Assembly: GCA_013152475.1 (NCBI GenBank) | Contig: JAADGH010000200.1 | Location: 1 to 64,000, forward strand | Reading direction: 5' to 3' | Source of the DNA: Planctomycetota bacterium | GTDB taxonomy: Bacteria > Planctomycetota > Brocadiia > JAADGH01 | Length of the DNA stretch: 64,000 nucleotides | In this document: piece by piece, positions 1-8,903 of the stretch | Position numbering within the stretch: position 1 is the stretch's first letter | Layout: the number at the start of each line of letters is the position of its first letter | The notes under the pieces: model-generated | The model's database searches: none | What the model saw: the letters and a program-made list of their open reading frames with translations, nothing else | What the model was told of the DNA's origin: nothing | Made by a program: the position numbers and the translations under genes

Positions 1-740
1 CTTTCCTTCCTCAACTTCTCCAGTTCTTTTTTCGCACGCTTCTCGCCGTTGGCGAGCGCCTTCTCGAACCATGCCCTGGCGTGGGCGCGGTCCTTGCGGA
101 CACCGTCGCCGTGGAGATAGCAGAGACCCAGCTGGTATTGTGCATCCGACTCCCCTTGCTCCGCCGCCTTTCGATACCACAGCGCAGCGCGCTTTCGGCT
201 CCTTATCACGCCGAGACCGAACTCATAGCACACCGCCAACATTATCTGCGCACTACCATTGCCGCGCCCGGCGGATCTGCGACACCACTTCAGCGCCCGA
301 TGTTCGCTTTTCCGCACGCCCTCTCCAAGAAAATAGGCCTGCGCCACGAGCAATTGCGCGTCATCCTTTCCTTGCTGTGCGGCAGCGAGGAACCACTTGA
401 AGGCTAACCTTGGATTTCTGCGGACCCCTTGCCCCTCGTCACAGCACATTGCCAAAGACATCTGTGCGTCGGCATGTCCCTTCTCGGCAGCCATTCGATA
501 CCATTTTGCCGCTTCGCGCATATCCCGTCGAACGCCGTGTCCACAATCGTACGCCCACCCCATAAAGTACTGAGCGCGTGCGTTTTTCCCTTCCGCCGCT
601 CGGCGAAACCACTCAACAGCCCTTCTGTAATTCTTTCGGGCGCCGGACCCTGTTGCGTACAACGCCCCAACAGCCAACTGCGCTACGGTGTCGCCCTTTT
701 CCGCCAAGGCCTTGAGCTGCCTTAACGTTTCACGTTCCAT
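1..740 (-). CDS. Sel1-like repeat (SLR/TPR-type) protein, C-terminus cut by window edge
   Basis: Reading the minus strand from ATG 740 gives an uninterrupted frame of 246 codons that leaves the window without a stop. It is built almost wholly of about six Sel1-like repeats of 36 residues, each with the pattern A-x-x-G-x-x-x-A-Q-x-x-L-G-x-x-Y-x-x-G-x-G-V-x-x-D-x-x-x-A-x-x-W-a-x-x-A-A (for example AEKGHADAQMSLAMC and AEQGESDAQYQLGLCYLHG). Such solenoids bind proteins and often act as adaptors. No signal peptide is visible in this part. The start lies 4 bp after the stop of the glycyl-radical enzyme gene, and its ribosome-binding site (GGGGAGGAG) lies inside that gene's last codons, so the two are probably translated from one mRNA. 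The partner protein cannot be inferred. Confidence 0.85.
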   Translation of the reverse strand, partial: MERETLRQLKALAEKGDTVAQLAVGALYATGSGARKNYRRAVEWFRRAAEGKNARAQYFMGWAYDCGHGVRRDMREAAKWYRMAAEKGHADAQMSLAMCCDEGQGVRRNPRLAFKWFLAAAQQGKDDAQLLVAQAYFLGEGVRKSEHRALKWCRRSAGRGNGSAQIMLAVCYEFGLGVIRSRKRAALWYRKAAEQGESDAQYQLGLCYLHGDGVRKDRAHARAWFEKALANGEKRAKKELEKLRKE

Positions 741-744
741 GTTC

Positions 745-2928
745 TCACTCCTCCCCCATCTCCTGGCGTCGGATGATTTCGTTTTGGGCGGTCTCGGACA
801 TGTCGATGAAGACGGCGCTGTAGCCGGTGATGCGGACCATGAGGTCGCGGTATTGCTCGGGCTTCTGCTGGGCGGCGCGGAGTTCATCTGTGTCCACCAA
901 GGAGAGCTGCGCCTGGAGTCCGCCCAGGTCGAAGTAGGTTCGCAATAGCGAACACAGCTTTTCCAGCCCCTCCTCGCCCTTGACCATGCCGGGTGAGATG
1001 CGGATGTTCAGTGCACCGGAGTTGATCTTGTCCAGGGGCAGTTTGGCGACCGAGCGGAGCATGGCCGTCAAGCCATGCTTGCATACCCCCGGGGTGGGTG
1101 ACGTGTTCTCACTCGTCGGCTCACCCGCATGGCGGCCATCCGGTGTGGCGCCGATGGCCGCTCCATTTCGGATGTGGCCCATGTCCGTCTCAAGGCATCG
1201 GAATGCAACGACCTCATCGCCCGCGCCCTGCCGGCTCGCCTCGTCAATCGCATCCAGGACGGTCTGCAGCACGCGAACGGCATGGCCATCCGCCCGGTCA
1301 TCGTCCTGGCCGAACTTCGGCGCGTTCAAGCAGCGCCGGCGCAGCGGCTCGATGCCGTCGAAATCATTCTTCAACGCTTGGCAGAGGTCGGCCAACGATA
1401 TTTCTTTTGTGCGAAATACGAGCTCATCCACGGCGGTGAAGCAGTCGGCCGTTGTCGCGAGTGAACAGATCGGGATCACGCGCAGGACAACCTTCACGCC
1501 ACCCAGACGCCAAGACCGGGCACAAGCCACCGGGCCGTCAAGGAAACAATCGTCCGCCCGAAGTGTGCCCGGGGCCTGCTCATCCCAATGCCGCCGCTCC
1601 TCCCGGAGATTGTCGCAGGCCGCCTGCACGTCGCGGCCGACAATGGTCTTGAACCGTTGGTAGAGGTCGTCGATGCTCGTCAGGTCCGGGGTGTGCTGCC
1701 CCTCCTCTCCGAGGAACGCTCTGAGGAACTGCGCCGGTGTCCATTGCCCGGCGACGGAGGCCTGGCGTTGGATGCCGGGGATGTCGGGCCAGTTGCAGCC
1801 GTGCATCGTGTAGGTGACGGCGTCGGCAGGATCGATCCCGGCATGGATCATGGCGGGAATGACGTTGTGGTCGTTATAGACCATCATGCTTGCGTTGGCG
1901 CGCATCCTCTCGCAGGCGAGACGCCAGACGTGCTCCGGCATGTCGGAGGTGTAACGGATGACGACGACCGGGTTCTCGAAGCGAGGCACGATGCGCTCGA
2001 TGAAAATCTCCGTCAGCACGTTCGCCGCCGGCGACCCATCCGGACGCCTGCCGCCGATGACGATGTACTGCGGCGAGTCGTAGGACAGGTTCCGCACCCA
2101 GCCGGTGTCGTTCGCCGAGCCGCTGCTCATCTGATGTTCGCCTCGGCCGAGGATGAGGCTGTTCTTGCAGTAGAAATCCTCGATCAAGTCGCCCGCCTGC
2201 TCCCGCGTCAAGCGGCCTGCTGCAACGTCATTCCGGTACAGATCAAGCAGCAGCTCGTCCATCCGCCCGAAGGTAAGCGTCGCATTGCGCGAGAGCATGG
2301 TGCAATAGACGTGACCTATCAGCCACATGAGCTGCATCGCCTCGGCGAAGGTCTCCGGCGCTCGCTCCGCGATGGCTTCGCATCGTGAGGCGGCATCTGC
2401 AAGGCCCGCGTCACGCGCCGCATCGGCATAGCGTCTTGCGTAGCCACGGAAGGCCTGATAGATGAGCACCGCACCTTCCAGCCAATCCAGCGCGGCCTTC
2501 CTCTCCCCCGCCTCTCGCCTCCGGTCGAGTTCGGCCCGGGCAAAGCTTTGGAGTCCGGACAGGCCAAGCGTGAGCACTCGCTCCCACGCGAAACACTCAT
2601 GCCCGCCGTCAGACATCCACCGAGGTGTGCTGCCGCCCTTCCAACGTTCGGCTGCGTCACGGAGAAGTTGCTCGCCTTCGTCGTCTGGGATCACCTCGGT
2701 GATTCGCCCCACCAGCAGGTCGTCCTGTGTCACCGGCAGGGAGATGCGTTCGAGAAGGAAATTCAGCCCATGTCCAAGCTGCAGGGGCTGCGGCATACCG
2801 TCCACATGCGCGTCGGCCTCGACGGTGAGGCGCAGGCGTTCCAGTGTGGAGCTGCGCACGTCCTTGCAGCGAAGAGCGTCGATGGTCTCCTGGACGCGAG
2901 GGGAACCTGTGGTAATGTGAGTCGCCAT
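745..2928 (-). CDS. Divergent glycyl radical enzyme (pyruvate formate-lyase family)
   Basis: A 727-residue member of the PFL/glycyl-radical family. The C-terminal radical loop is RITGYSAVF (consensus RVxGYSA), with the radical glycine at about residue 702. The active-site loop is MHGCNWPDIPG, with the thiyl cysteine at about residue 378. PFL proper has two adjacent cysteines here, and the eliminases (glycerol or choline lyases) have G-C-x-E; this protein has neither the second Cys nor the Glu, so the substrate cannot be named. Such enzymes are cytoplasmic, oxygen-sensitive and need a radical-SAM activase, which is not in this window. ATG 2928 overlaps the upstream MscS stop as TGATG, which argues for coupled translation; a GTG one codon earlier is the alternative. 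The Sel1 protein follows 4 bp downstream. Confidence 0.85.
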   Translation of the reverse strand: MATHITTGSPRVQETIDALRCKDVRSSTLERLRLTVEADAHVDGMPQPLQLGHGLNFLLERISLPVTQDDLLVGRITEVIPDDEGEQLLRDAAERWKGGSTPRWMSDGGHECFAWERVLTLGLSGLQSFARAELDRRREAGERKAALDWLEGAVLIYQAFRGYARRYADAARDAGLADAASRCEAIAERAPETFAEAMQLMWLIGHVYCTMLSRNATLTFGRMDELLLDLYRNDVAAGRLTREQAGDLIEDFYCKNSLILGRGEHQMSSGSANDTGWVRNLSYDSPQYIVIGGRRPDGSPAANVLTEIFIERIVPRFENPVVVIRYTSDMPEHVWRLACERMRANASMMVYNDHNVIPAMIHAGIDPADAVTYTMHGCNWPDIPGIQRQASVAGQWTPAQFLRAFLGEEGQHTPDLTSIDDLYQRFKTIVGRDVQAACDNLREERRHWDEQAPGTLRADDCFLDGPVACARSWRLGGVKVVLRVIPICSLATTADCFTAVDELVFRTKEISLADLCQALKNDFDGIEPLRRRCLNAPKFGQDDDRADGHAVRVLQTVLDAIDEASRQGAGDEVVAFRCLETDMGHIRNGAAIGATPDGRHAGEPTSENTSPTPGVCKHGLTAMLRSVAKLPLDKINSGALNIRISPGMVKGEEGLEKLCSLLRTYFDLGGLQAQLSLVDTDELRAAQQKPEQYRDLMVRITGYSAVFIDMSETAQNEIIRRQEMGEE

Positions 2929-4094
2929 CACTCTGTCCCTGGCTGCCGGCTCCCCTCTGGTGCTGGCGGGATTGTGCCGGGCTTGCCTTCGACGACATTG
3001 TTGTAGAAGCGCGTGGTAGGATAAGCGAAGTCGATACTGGGTTCTTTCGCGAAGTCATCGAGGATTCCTTCGCAAATCTCATGGGTGGTGCCGCGGCGCT
3101 TGCGAACGGGCGTCAGGTAGCGCAGGGTGAGGGCCACTCCCTGGTCGGCGATGTGGGTATAGACAATGGGCTTGAGGTGCTGGAAGCGAATGGGATAGGA
3201 GCTCTGCATCGTCTCCATCTTGCGCCGAACTTCCGCCTCGATTTTGTCCGCTTCCTTCTCGGCCTGCTTGAGGATGATTTCCTTTGCGCGTTTCCAATCG
3301 CTCTCGAAGGTGACGACCGTCGTGAGCTCGTTCCAGATGAAGGGGAATCCTTTCGTGTAGTTGAACGTGACATTGCGGAAAAACGCGCTATTGGGGACAC
3401 TGATGGTGCGTCCCGTGCTCTGATCGGCATGGACCCAATTCCCGATCTCCAGCATGACGGTGCGGAAGACGGTGATGTCGATGACGTCGCCCTGTCGTTT
3501 GCCGATCTCGATCCGGTCGCCAATATCGAATGGCTTCCGCGTGACGATCAGCATCCAACCCACGATACACAGCAGGACCTCCTGGAGCGACATGGCCACA
3601 CCGGCGCCGACGATACCGAGGATGACACCGATGTTCTGGATGCGGCTCTGCCAGATGAGGACGACACAGGCGATGAATACGACCGTGCGGGTCCAGTTGA
3701 CGGCGCGGCGAATCTTGTGCCGATGCTCGATTTCCTCCGCGTCCCGAACCAGCCCGTGCTCCGCGGCACGGGCCATGAGATAAACGACGACGCCCGCAAC
3801 CAGGGTCCACAGGATATTGGCATACACTTCGTTTTTGCGAAATACAGCATGGAGGTCCCGCAGAAACTCAATGTGATTTCGCCAGACAACCTCCAGACCG
3901 ATGAGGACGAGGAGCAGAATCCCGAAGCCGAGCAACAGGTGATCGCGGATGTCGCCCCGTTCTCCCCCGCCACTCCGGCCCACACGCCTTCGGAGAATGA
4001 CATAGAGCAGAAACCCAGCGACAATAAACACAACCGAAAGAACGATGGCCAGATGGGCATCTTGTCGCAACCATTCCAGAAGTGAAGACATCAT
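2928..4094 (-). CDS. Small-conductance mechanosensitive channel, MscS family
   Basis: About 388 residues with four or five hydrophobic segments in the first half and the diagnostic MscS pore helix and beta domain (GAGVAMSLQEVLL, KPFDIGDRIEIG, then VPNSAFF at the end of the beta domain). MscS channels in the inner membrane release solutes after hypo-osmotic shock. I chose ATG 4094 (MMSSLLEWLRQ) because a sigma-70-like promoter at 4136-4165 would start transcription near 4129, just after the farthest upstream TTG (4130), and because GAGG lies just before the tandem ATGs. It is the first gene of a probable mscS, glycyl-radical enzyme, Sel1 operon. A link between membrane tension and a radical enzyme is not obvious, so co-regulation under anaerobic or osmotic change is only a guess. 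Confidence 0.88.
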   Translation of the reverse strand: MMSSLLEWLRQDAHLAIVLSVVFIVAGFLLYVILRRRVGRSGGGERGDIRDHLLLGFGILLLVLIGLEVVWRNHIEFLRDLHAVFRKNEVYANILWTLVAGVVVYLMARAAEHGLVRDAEEIEHRHKIRRAVNWTRTVVFIACVVLIWQSRIQNIGVILGIVGAGVAMSLQEVLLCIVGWMLIVTRKPFDIGDRIEIGKRQGDVIDITVFRTVMLEIGNWVHADQSTGRTISVPNSAFFRNVTFNYTKGFPFIWNELTTVVTFESDWKRAKEIILKQAEKEADKIEAEVRRKMETMQSSYPIRFQHLKPIVYTHIADQGVALTLRYLTPVRKRRGTTHEICEGILDDFAKEPSIDFAYPTTRFYNNVVEGKPGTIPPAPEGSRQPGTE

Positions 4095-4135
4095 GCCTCG
4101 CCGCTCAACAGACATTCCTTGATGTGTCAAAGATC

Positions 4136-4165
4136 AGCATAGCCACACATCTCCTATTCGGTCAA
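4136..4165 (-). promoter_or_regulatory. Putative sigma-70 promoter for mscS operon
   Basis: On the minus strand TTGACC (4165-4160), an 18-bp spacer and TATGCT (4141-4136). Transcription would start near 4129, giving a leader of about 35 nt before ATG 4094. Confidence 0.5.
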
Positions 4166-4198
4166 GGAAAAACCCATGCCAGACAACCGTCGTCCATG

Positions 4199-6610
4199 TC
4201 ACTTCATATCAGATGCAACATCATCAAACCAGCCCACTAACGGCTCCTCAAACACCTCCCACGCCTTCAATCCATTGATATCGCTCAGGGCATCAATGAA
4301 CGAAACGCCGCCAGTGTTGAAGAGGTAGATGCCATCGCCGCCCTCCGCATAGACTTCAAGCGCACGGGCGCGGTAGCGGTTCAACGTCATGTGCTCCCGC
4401 TCGAAGGTCACCTCGCCACGCTCGGACTCAGGTGTGGGATCGTGTCCCTTGATGGTGTGTTCAAGTCGGGCAAAGAGTTTGCACTTCGTCCCCTTCACCA
4501 TCTTTGCGAATTTCTCAATCGGGAAATATTTCCCTCCCAGGCCGTGGACGCCCGGACTGATGTTGTCGACCAATCCCTCCTTCACCCATCGCTCGACGTC
4601 GAGGCCCTGTTCGAGGTTGTTCCGAAACTCCATGGATGCAGACAACTCGACAGGCCGGCCTCTCTTCTCGCCTATCTCATTCAGAGCAGAGCGAACCTCG
4701 CGCATGAACCCCGTCATGACATCGGCCCGGAGCTGATCCCAGCGCTCGTCCGCATCATCGCCCTTCGGCGGCTCTTCGCCATATTTCTCGCGGTAGGCAT
4801 CCACGAGGGGCTTATCCATGCCAAAGAACGGGGGGTGGCGCAGGAAGTCGAGGTGAATGCCATCCACATCGTAGCCCGCCGCCTCCTTGATGATCGCCAG
4901 ACGAAACTTCCGCACCTCCGGATAGGCATAGCTCAGGTTGGGGCTGGGCTTTCCCCATTTCGTGATGAGCCGATATTCCGGGTGCTTGTGCCAAAACTCT
5001 CCGTTGAATGTATCGGCCATCGGCATACCATAGTTTGCATTCATCCGAAAGGTGGCATGGATCCGCAGACCGAGACGGTGGCCGTGTTCCACCACCACAC
5101 GCAGCGGATCGTTCCCCTCGGCGATCAGCTTCCGCACTCCATCGGCCGCACGCTGGTCGCCCTGTCGCCAGAGCTTCTTGACGTTCGATCCGAAGATCGT
5201 GCCGATCTTCGTGTCGTACGTGAAGGTGCTGCACGGACCGAGGCCGTAGTCGTACGAATAGAGCGCCTTGCCCGCATAGGGATCCAGCATCTTCTCGATT
5301 TGCTCTCTCGAATTTACGCCGCTGAAGAACATGCTGAACCCGTCGTTGTTCACGGTGACGCGAGGCGCCTCATTGGGCACCCGCGCAGCCTTCGCAAGCT
5401 TGATCTCGTCTTCCGACAGTCCGAGCAGCCGTACGAAGGCAAGGCGCGCCGGTTTCCCCTTCACCGGCTCGATCACCAGCGTCGTATTGTCGAGGTTCTG
5501 GCATCCCACAAAGCTCTCGCCCAGAATGTGGCCCGGTCTCTTAGCTCCCCACGTTTCAAGCCGACAGCGCCGCGGCGCCGCGCCCTCCCCCAGCCGCACA
5601 TTCACCTCGGAATCACCGCCCACCAGCCCCACAGTCACCGCGTGCCAACCGGTAGCCGGGAGAACAATTGCTGTCTTCTCTCCGATGGATTGTCGTACGC
5701 GTATCAGAATCACTTGCCCCGGCTCACGCGCAAATCGCTTGCCTCCGGATTCCGTGAGTTCCACAACGGATTTGCAGAGGAATATCTTTCGCTCGGCCCG
5801 GTCCAATGTCCGCCCTGCTTCGTCACGAAGTGAAGCGCGGATGGTTCTCGCCCCGCGTCCCATATCGGCCAGCGGCAGCACATGCTTCACCGTACCGGAT
5901 GTCTTCAGTGGGATTGCTGCGAGCTCTTTTTCCCCTTGTGCCCCGGGACGCGCCAGGGAGAGGCCAAGCGCCCAATGGTCGGGGTGGAGCTTCGGCAGCT
6001 CCACTCCGACACGCACATTCGCCTCCCCAGCCACATAGCGATCCACTCGCAACGCTGTGATCTTGGCCAGCAGACTCGTGTCCTGGAACACCTTTACCAT
6101 GTGCTGCAGGTTCTTGTTGCCAAGGTCCCACTTGTCGTCGGGCAAGTCGGCATGGAGCTTGATGTAGCGCGCAAAGATGGACAGCCCGGTTAGTTCGACG
6201 GCGTCGAATCCACCCTCCGGCTCGGCCGAGCGCATTGTGATGGACACCTCATGCGAGTATCGCTTGTATGTTCGATTGTCGTCGCTCGTATAGATCGCCA
6301 GCCCGTGCCTCCGTATCACAGGTGAACCGCCGCCGTTGTCGCTGATGTTGCCGATCAGGATGATCTTGTGAATCAGCGTCGGCCGGCCGAGGTCCACGAC
6401 GAGACTGCGGTTGCGATATGGAAAACCGACGGAGCCCGAATACGACAGATTCCGGCAAGCCGCCGTCGCAGGGTCATTGCCCGATGTGTCGGGGCCGATA
6501 AAACCCACGCCGCTGACCGGGACCTCCCGCCACTCCGCAGCCGAAGCCAGACCCGAAATCAGCAGTCCGCAAAGAGCCACCGAGATGAGATGTCCGCCTC
6601 CGCTCAACAC
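4199..6610 (-). CDS. Secreted glycoside hydrolase, GHL10/family-10-like, with N-terminal discoidin-like domain
   Basis: About 803 residues. A signal peptide (LISVALCGLLISGLASA) is followed by a discoidin/F5-8C-like beta domain (to about residue 190), beta-rich linker domains, and a C-terminal TIM-barrel region (from about residue 430). That region has the GHL10 hallmark DVDGIHLDFLR and conserved segments such as LGLRIHATFRMNANYG and VDNISPGVHG. GHL10 proteins are putative polysaccharide hydrolases; the substrate is unknown. I place the start at GTG 6610, because GGAGGG sits 5 bp before it and the signal peptide follows at once; the longest frame would begin 14 codons earlier, inside the upstream gene. 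It lies directly after the DUF3604 gene in a run of four same-strand genes (isomerase, transporter, DUF3604, this hydrolase), which suggests carbohydrate use. Confidence 0.8.
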   Translation of the reverse strand: MLSGGGHLISVALCGLLISGLASAAEWREVPVSGVGFIGPDTSGNDPATAACRNLSYSGSVGFPYRNRSLVVDLGRPTLIHKIILIGNISDNGGGSPVIRRHGLAIYTSDDNRTYKRYSHEVSITMRSAEPEGGFDAVELTGLSIFARYIKLHADLPDDKWDLGNKNLQHMVKVFQDTSLLAKITALRVDRYVAGEANVRVGVELPKLHPDHWALGLSLARPGAQGEKELAAIPLKTSGTVKHVLPLADMGRGARTIRASLRDEAGRTLDRAERKIFLCKSVVELTESGGKRFAREPGQVILIRVRQSIGEKTAIVLPATGWHAVTVGLVGGDSEVNVRLGEGAAPRRCRLETWGAKRPGHILGESFVGCQNLDNTTLVIEPVKGKPARLAFVRLLGLSEDEIKLAKAARVPNEAPRVTVNNDGFSMFFSGVNSREQIEKMLDPYAGKALYSYDYGLGPCSTFTYDTKIGTIFGSNVKKLWRQGDQRAADGVRKLIAEGNDPLRVVVEHGHRLGLRIHATFRMNANYGMPMADTFNGEFWHKHPEYRLITKWGKPSPNLSYAYPEVRKFRLAIIKEAAGYDVDGIHLDFLRHPPFFGMDKPLVDAYREKYGEEPPKGDDADERWDQLRADVMTGFMREVRSALNEIGEKRGRPVELSASMEFRNNLEQGLDVERWVKEGLVDNISPGVHGLGGKYFPIEKFAKMVKGTKCKLFARLEHTIKGHDPTPESERGEVTFEREHMTLNRYRARALEVYAEGGDGIYLFNTGGVSFIDALSDINGLKAWEVFEEPLVGWFDDVASDMK

Positions 6611-6612
6611 AT

Positions 6613-8052
6613 CTACCCTCCAATCAGTTTGAACCACGTCGGGCTCGTCCACGCCTGGGCGCCGGAGGCGCAGGTGACGCGGATGTAGTAATAGACAAAC
6701 GGACAGTCAAACGCCCCGCCGGGTGGATACGCAACGCCCGGTAGATTCTCTTCGTCCACCCATGACACCTGGGCCTGCCATCCGCCACCCTTCGCCGAGA
6801 AAATATCCCGGCCATTGCGGACGACATCGACGCGGACAATGTCCGACTCCCCTGCCGCCTCCACGTCAATCTTTCGCGGTACCGACGCGTCCTGCCACAC
6901 GGTGTCGCACCCCATTCCCACGCCTGCAATGTTCGCTTCCACGTAAATCCGTTCGCCGCTCGTCGCATAGCAGTTGCGGGCACGGATGTTCGAGAACATC
7001 TCTGCGCGGGTAAGTTCCGAGGAACGCACGGCGGTGAAGCCGGGCAGGCGGTCGATGTGGCCTGACTCGTCGCCGCCGCCGCTCGGCATGGTCGCGTGCG
7101 TATCCGTGCCGCCGATGAAGCCGAAGGCATATCCCCTGGCAAGATAATCCTGCACGTAGCTCGGGCCGGGATGGATCTCGTGCAGCGCCGCCGGGTTGCC
7201 GCGATATTCGCTCGCGCCCCACTTGGAGTGTATCTCGACGACCGGCATGTGCTTGAGGCCAAGGTAAAGGTCATCGCTCAGCTCGCCGTGCTTGCCGGTG
7301 CGTGTGGTGTGGTGGGGCACGATGATGAAGTCCTGGTTGCCGAGCTTCTCGCAGAGCGTCCGGGTGTTGCCCTCCTCGTACTCATCCACAAACTCTTCCG
7401 CATCGTCGGCGAAATAAACGTTGTTGTCCCCGCCCGCCCCACCCTTGAGCGACGCTTCGTATCCGAGGAGGGTAACGAACTCGGGCGGATCATCGAACAA
7501 ACGCGCGGCAATCCGCTGGGCCTTCCACTTCTCCGGACCGCTGCGACCATTCGAAACGTGGTCCGCCGCGGCCACCCAGTCGAGGCCCGTGACATACCGC
7601 GCACAGACGAAACAGAAGTTCAGCGAGCGGCACCGCTGCCAGATGCAGCGGCTGATGATGGTGTGGACATGCGGGTCGCCCCACCAGATGCGCGTTGATG
7701 GGGCCTTGGTGCAACGAACGGGATTGCTGAGAAACGTCTCGCCATCGAAATCAAAGGCCACGCGGAACACGCCCTCCTCCAGCAGTACAGCATCGGACAG
7801 CACGTGCACCGCAGTCTTGCCTCTCCCAAAGCGCACCTCGCCATCGGGTACTTGCCATGGACCTTCAAGTGGCTTCGCGCAGCCGTCACATTCGACGGAT
7901 GGATATCCCTTCTCATCGAGCACGGCGAGCTTGATGGAAAATGGCTCATCCGGTGCAACCACTGAAGGCACGACGATCGATAGGCGGGCGGGCCGACCGC
8001 CCGGGGCCTCTTGCTCAAGAATACGTTCCAGCCATTCGTTGCCGATAGGCAC
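6613..8052 (-). CDS. DUF3604 / PHP-like metal-dependent hydrolase-type protein
   Basis: About 479 residues. A beta-rich N-terminal domain (about 1-135) precedes a PHP-like metal-binding domain with GDPHVHT (first HxH), AADHVS, VPHHT, EIHSKWG, HEIHPG and GGTDTHA motifs, and then a C-terminal beta domain. This order matches the DUF3604 family, whose biochemical role is not established. No signal peptide is clear. The start is taken as GTG 8052, which has GGAG 6 bp upstream and lies 15 bp past the transporter stop; the longest frame would overlap the transporter by 70 bp. The next gene begins 3 bp after its stop, so the two are probably co-translated. The motifs predict metal-dependent phosphoesterase or hydrolase chemistry; the substrate is unknown. 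Confidence 0.8.
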   Translation of the reverse strand: MPIGNEWLERILEQEAPGGRPARLSIVVPSVVAPDEPFSIKLAVLDEKGYPSVECDGCAKPLEGPWQVPDGEVRFGRGKTAVHVLSDAVLLEEGVFRVAFDFDGETFLSNPVRCTKAPSTRIWWGDPHVHTIISRCIWQRCRSLNFCFVCARYVTGLDWVAAADHVSNGRSGPEKWKAQRIAARLFDDPPEFVTLLGYEASLKGGAGGDNNVYFADDAEEFVDEYEEGNTRTLCEKLGNQDFIIVPHHTTRTGKHGELSDDLYLGLKHMPVVEIHSKWGASEYRGNPAALHEIHPGPSYVQDYLARGYAFGFIGGTDTHATMPSGGGDESGHIDRLPGFTAVRSSELTRAEMFSNIRARNCYATSGERIYVEANIAGVGMGCDTVWQDASVPRKIDVEAAGESDIVRVDVVRNGRDIFSAKGGGWQAQVSWVDEENLPGVAYPPGGAFDCPFVYYYIRVTCASGAQAWTSPTWFKLIGG

Positions 8053-8066
8053 AGCGGACTCCGGGG

Positions 8067-8897
8067 CTACGATGTTTTGGACAAGACAATCAAAACCGAA
8101 CCGAGCACGATGCACGCCGCCCCCGCCACTTTCCACGGCCAGCTCTTGTATTCCCTGAGCAAAAGCAGGCTCAGGATGAAACCAAAAACAAGGTTTGTAC
8201 GGAAGAGCACACCGTACTGCGTGGCTGTGGCTAAATCAAGGGCGTAGACAAACGTAACGATGGAGATCATGTTCACTGCGCTGATGGGCAGCGTCATGCC
8301 CACCTCGTCCCGATACATACGGACCATAACCCGGGGGCCGGAACGAGCGCTTTCGGCAAGGAGCAGGATCGACGTGGACGTGGCATACAACACGATCATA
8401 AACGTAATCGGGTCGCTGAGGGTCAGCGCAAGTTTCGACAGGACGGTGAGGATTCCCGAACATATGGCCGCCAGCAGGCCGGTCAGTTGAAACCGGCCGG
8501 AGTGATAGAAGATAAACCCACCGACAACAACGCACACTGCGCCGCCAAGCACCAGCGGCGTCACTCGCTCGCCCAAGACAAACGGAGCCAGGATCAGGAT
8601 GAACAACGGCGACATGTTGAGCAGGCTGTACGTGGCATAGTAATCCCGCCGCGCGCCACGGGCAAAGAGAACCAGCCGGACGCACTCGGTTGTCGCTGCG
8701 GCGATGCTGGCCATCCAGAACTTCGCCCCCACGTCGGAGAGTCCGCACACACAAAACAGCGGAAGCATGAGCACGGCGATGGGAAAGCGCTGGAACAGCA
8801 TGAAGCGCAGCGAGGGCATCGCCTGCAGCCGTCTCTTACTCATGGCCATCCACAAGGCCTGGGTCAGCGCACAAACCAGCGTCAGAGCGATCCACAT
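8067..8897 (-). CDS. EamA/DMT-superfamily transporter
   Basis: 276 residues that are almost entirely hydrophobic, with nine or ten predicted membrane helices in two homologous halves, as in EamA (drug/metabolite transporter) proteins. Typical features are the acidic/aromatic loop before helix 5 (YYATYSLLNMSPLF) and APFVLGERVTPLVLGGAVCVVVGG at the end of the first half, which matches the SWFFLGERL-type motif of the family. These proteins move metabolites such as sugars, amino acids or nucleosides across the inner membrane; the substrate cannot be read from sequence. It sits between the fucose-isomerase-like gene (7 bp upstream) and the DUF3604 gene, so it may carry the substrate of that module. 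Confidence 0.85.
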   Translation of the reverse strand: MWIALTLVCALTQALWMAMSKRRLQAMPSLRFMLFQRFPIAVLMLPLFCVCGLSDVGAKFWMASIAAATTECVRLVLFARGARRDYYATYSLLNMSPLFILILAPFVLGERVTPLVLGGAVCVVVGGFIFYHSGRFQLTGLLAAICSGILTVLSKLALTLSDPITFMIVLYATSTSILLLAESARSGPRVMVRMYRDEVGMTLPISAVNMISIVTFVYALDLATATQYGVLFRTNLVFGFILSLLLLREYKSWPWKVAGAACIVLGSVLIVLSKTS

Positions 8898-8903
8898 AGA
8901 CCG

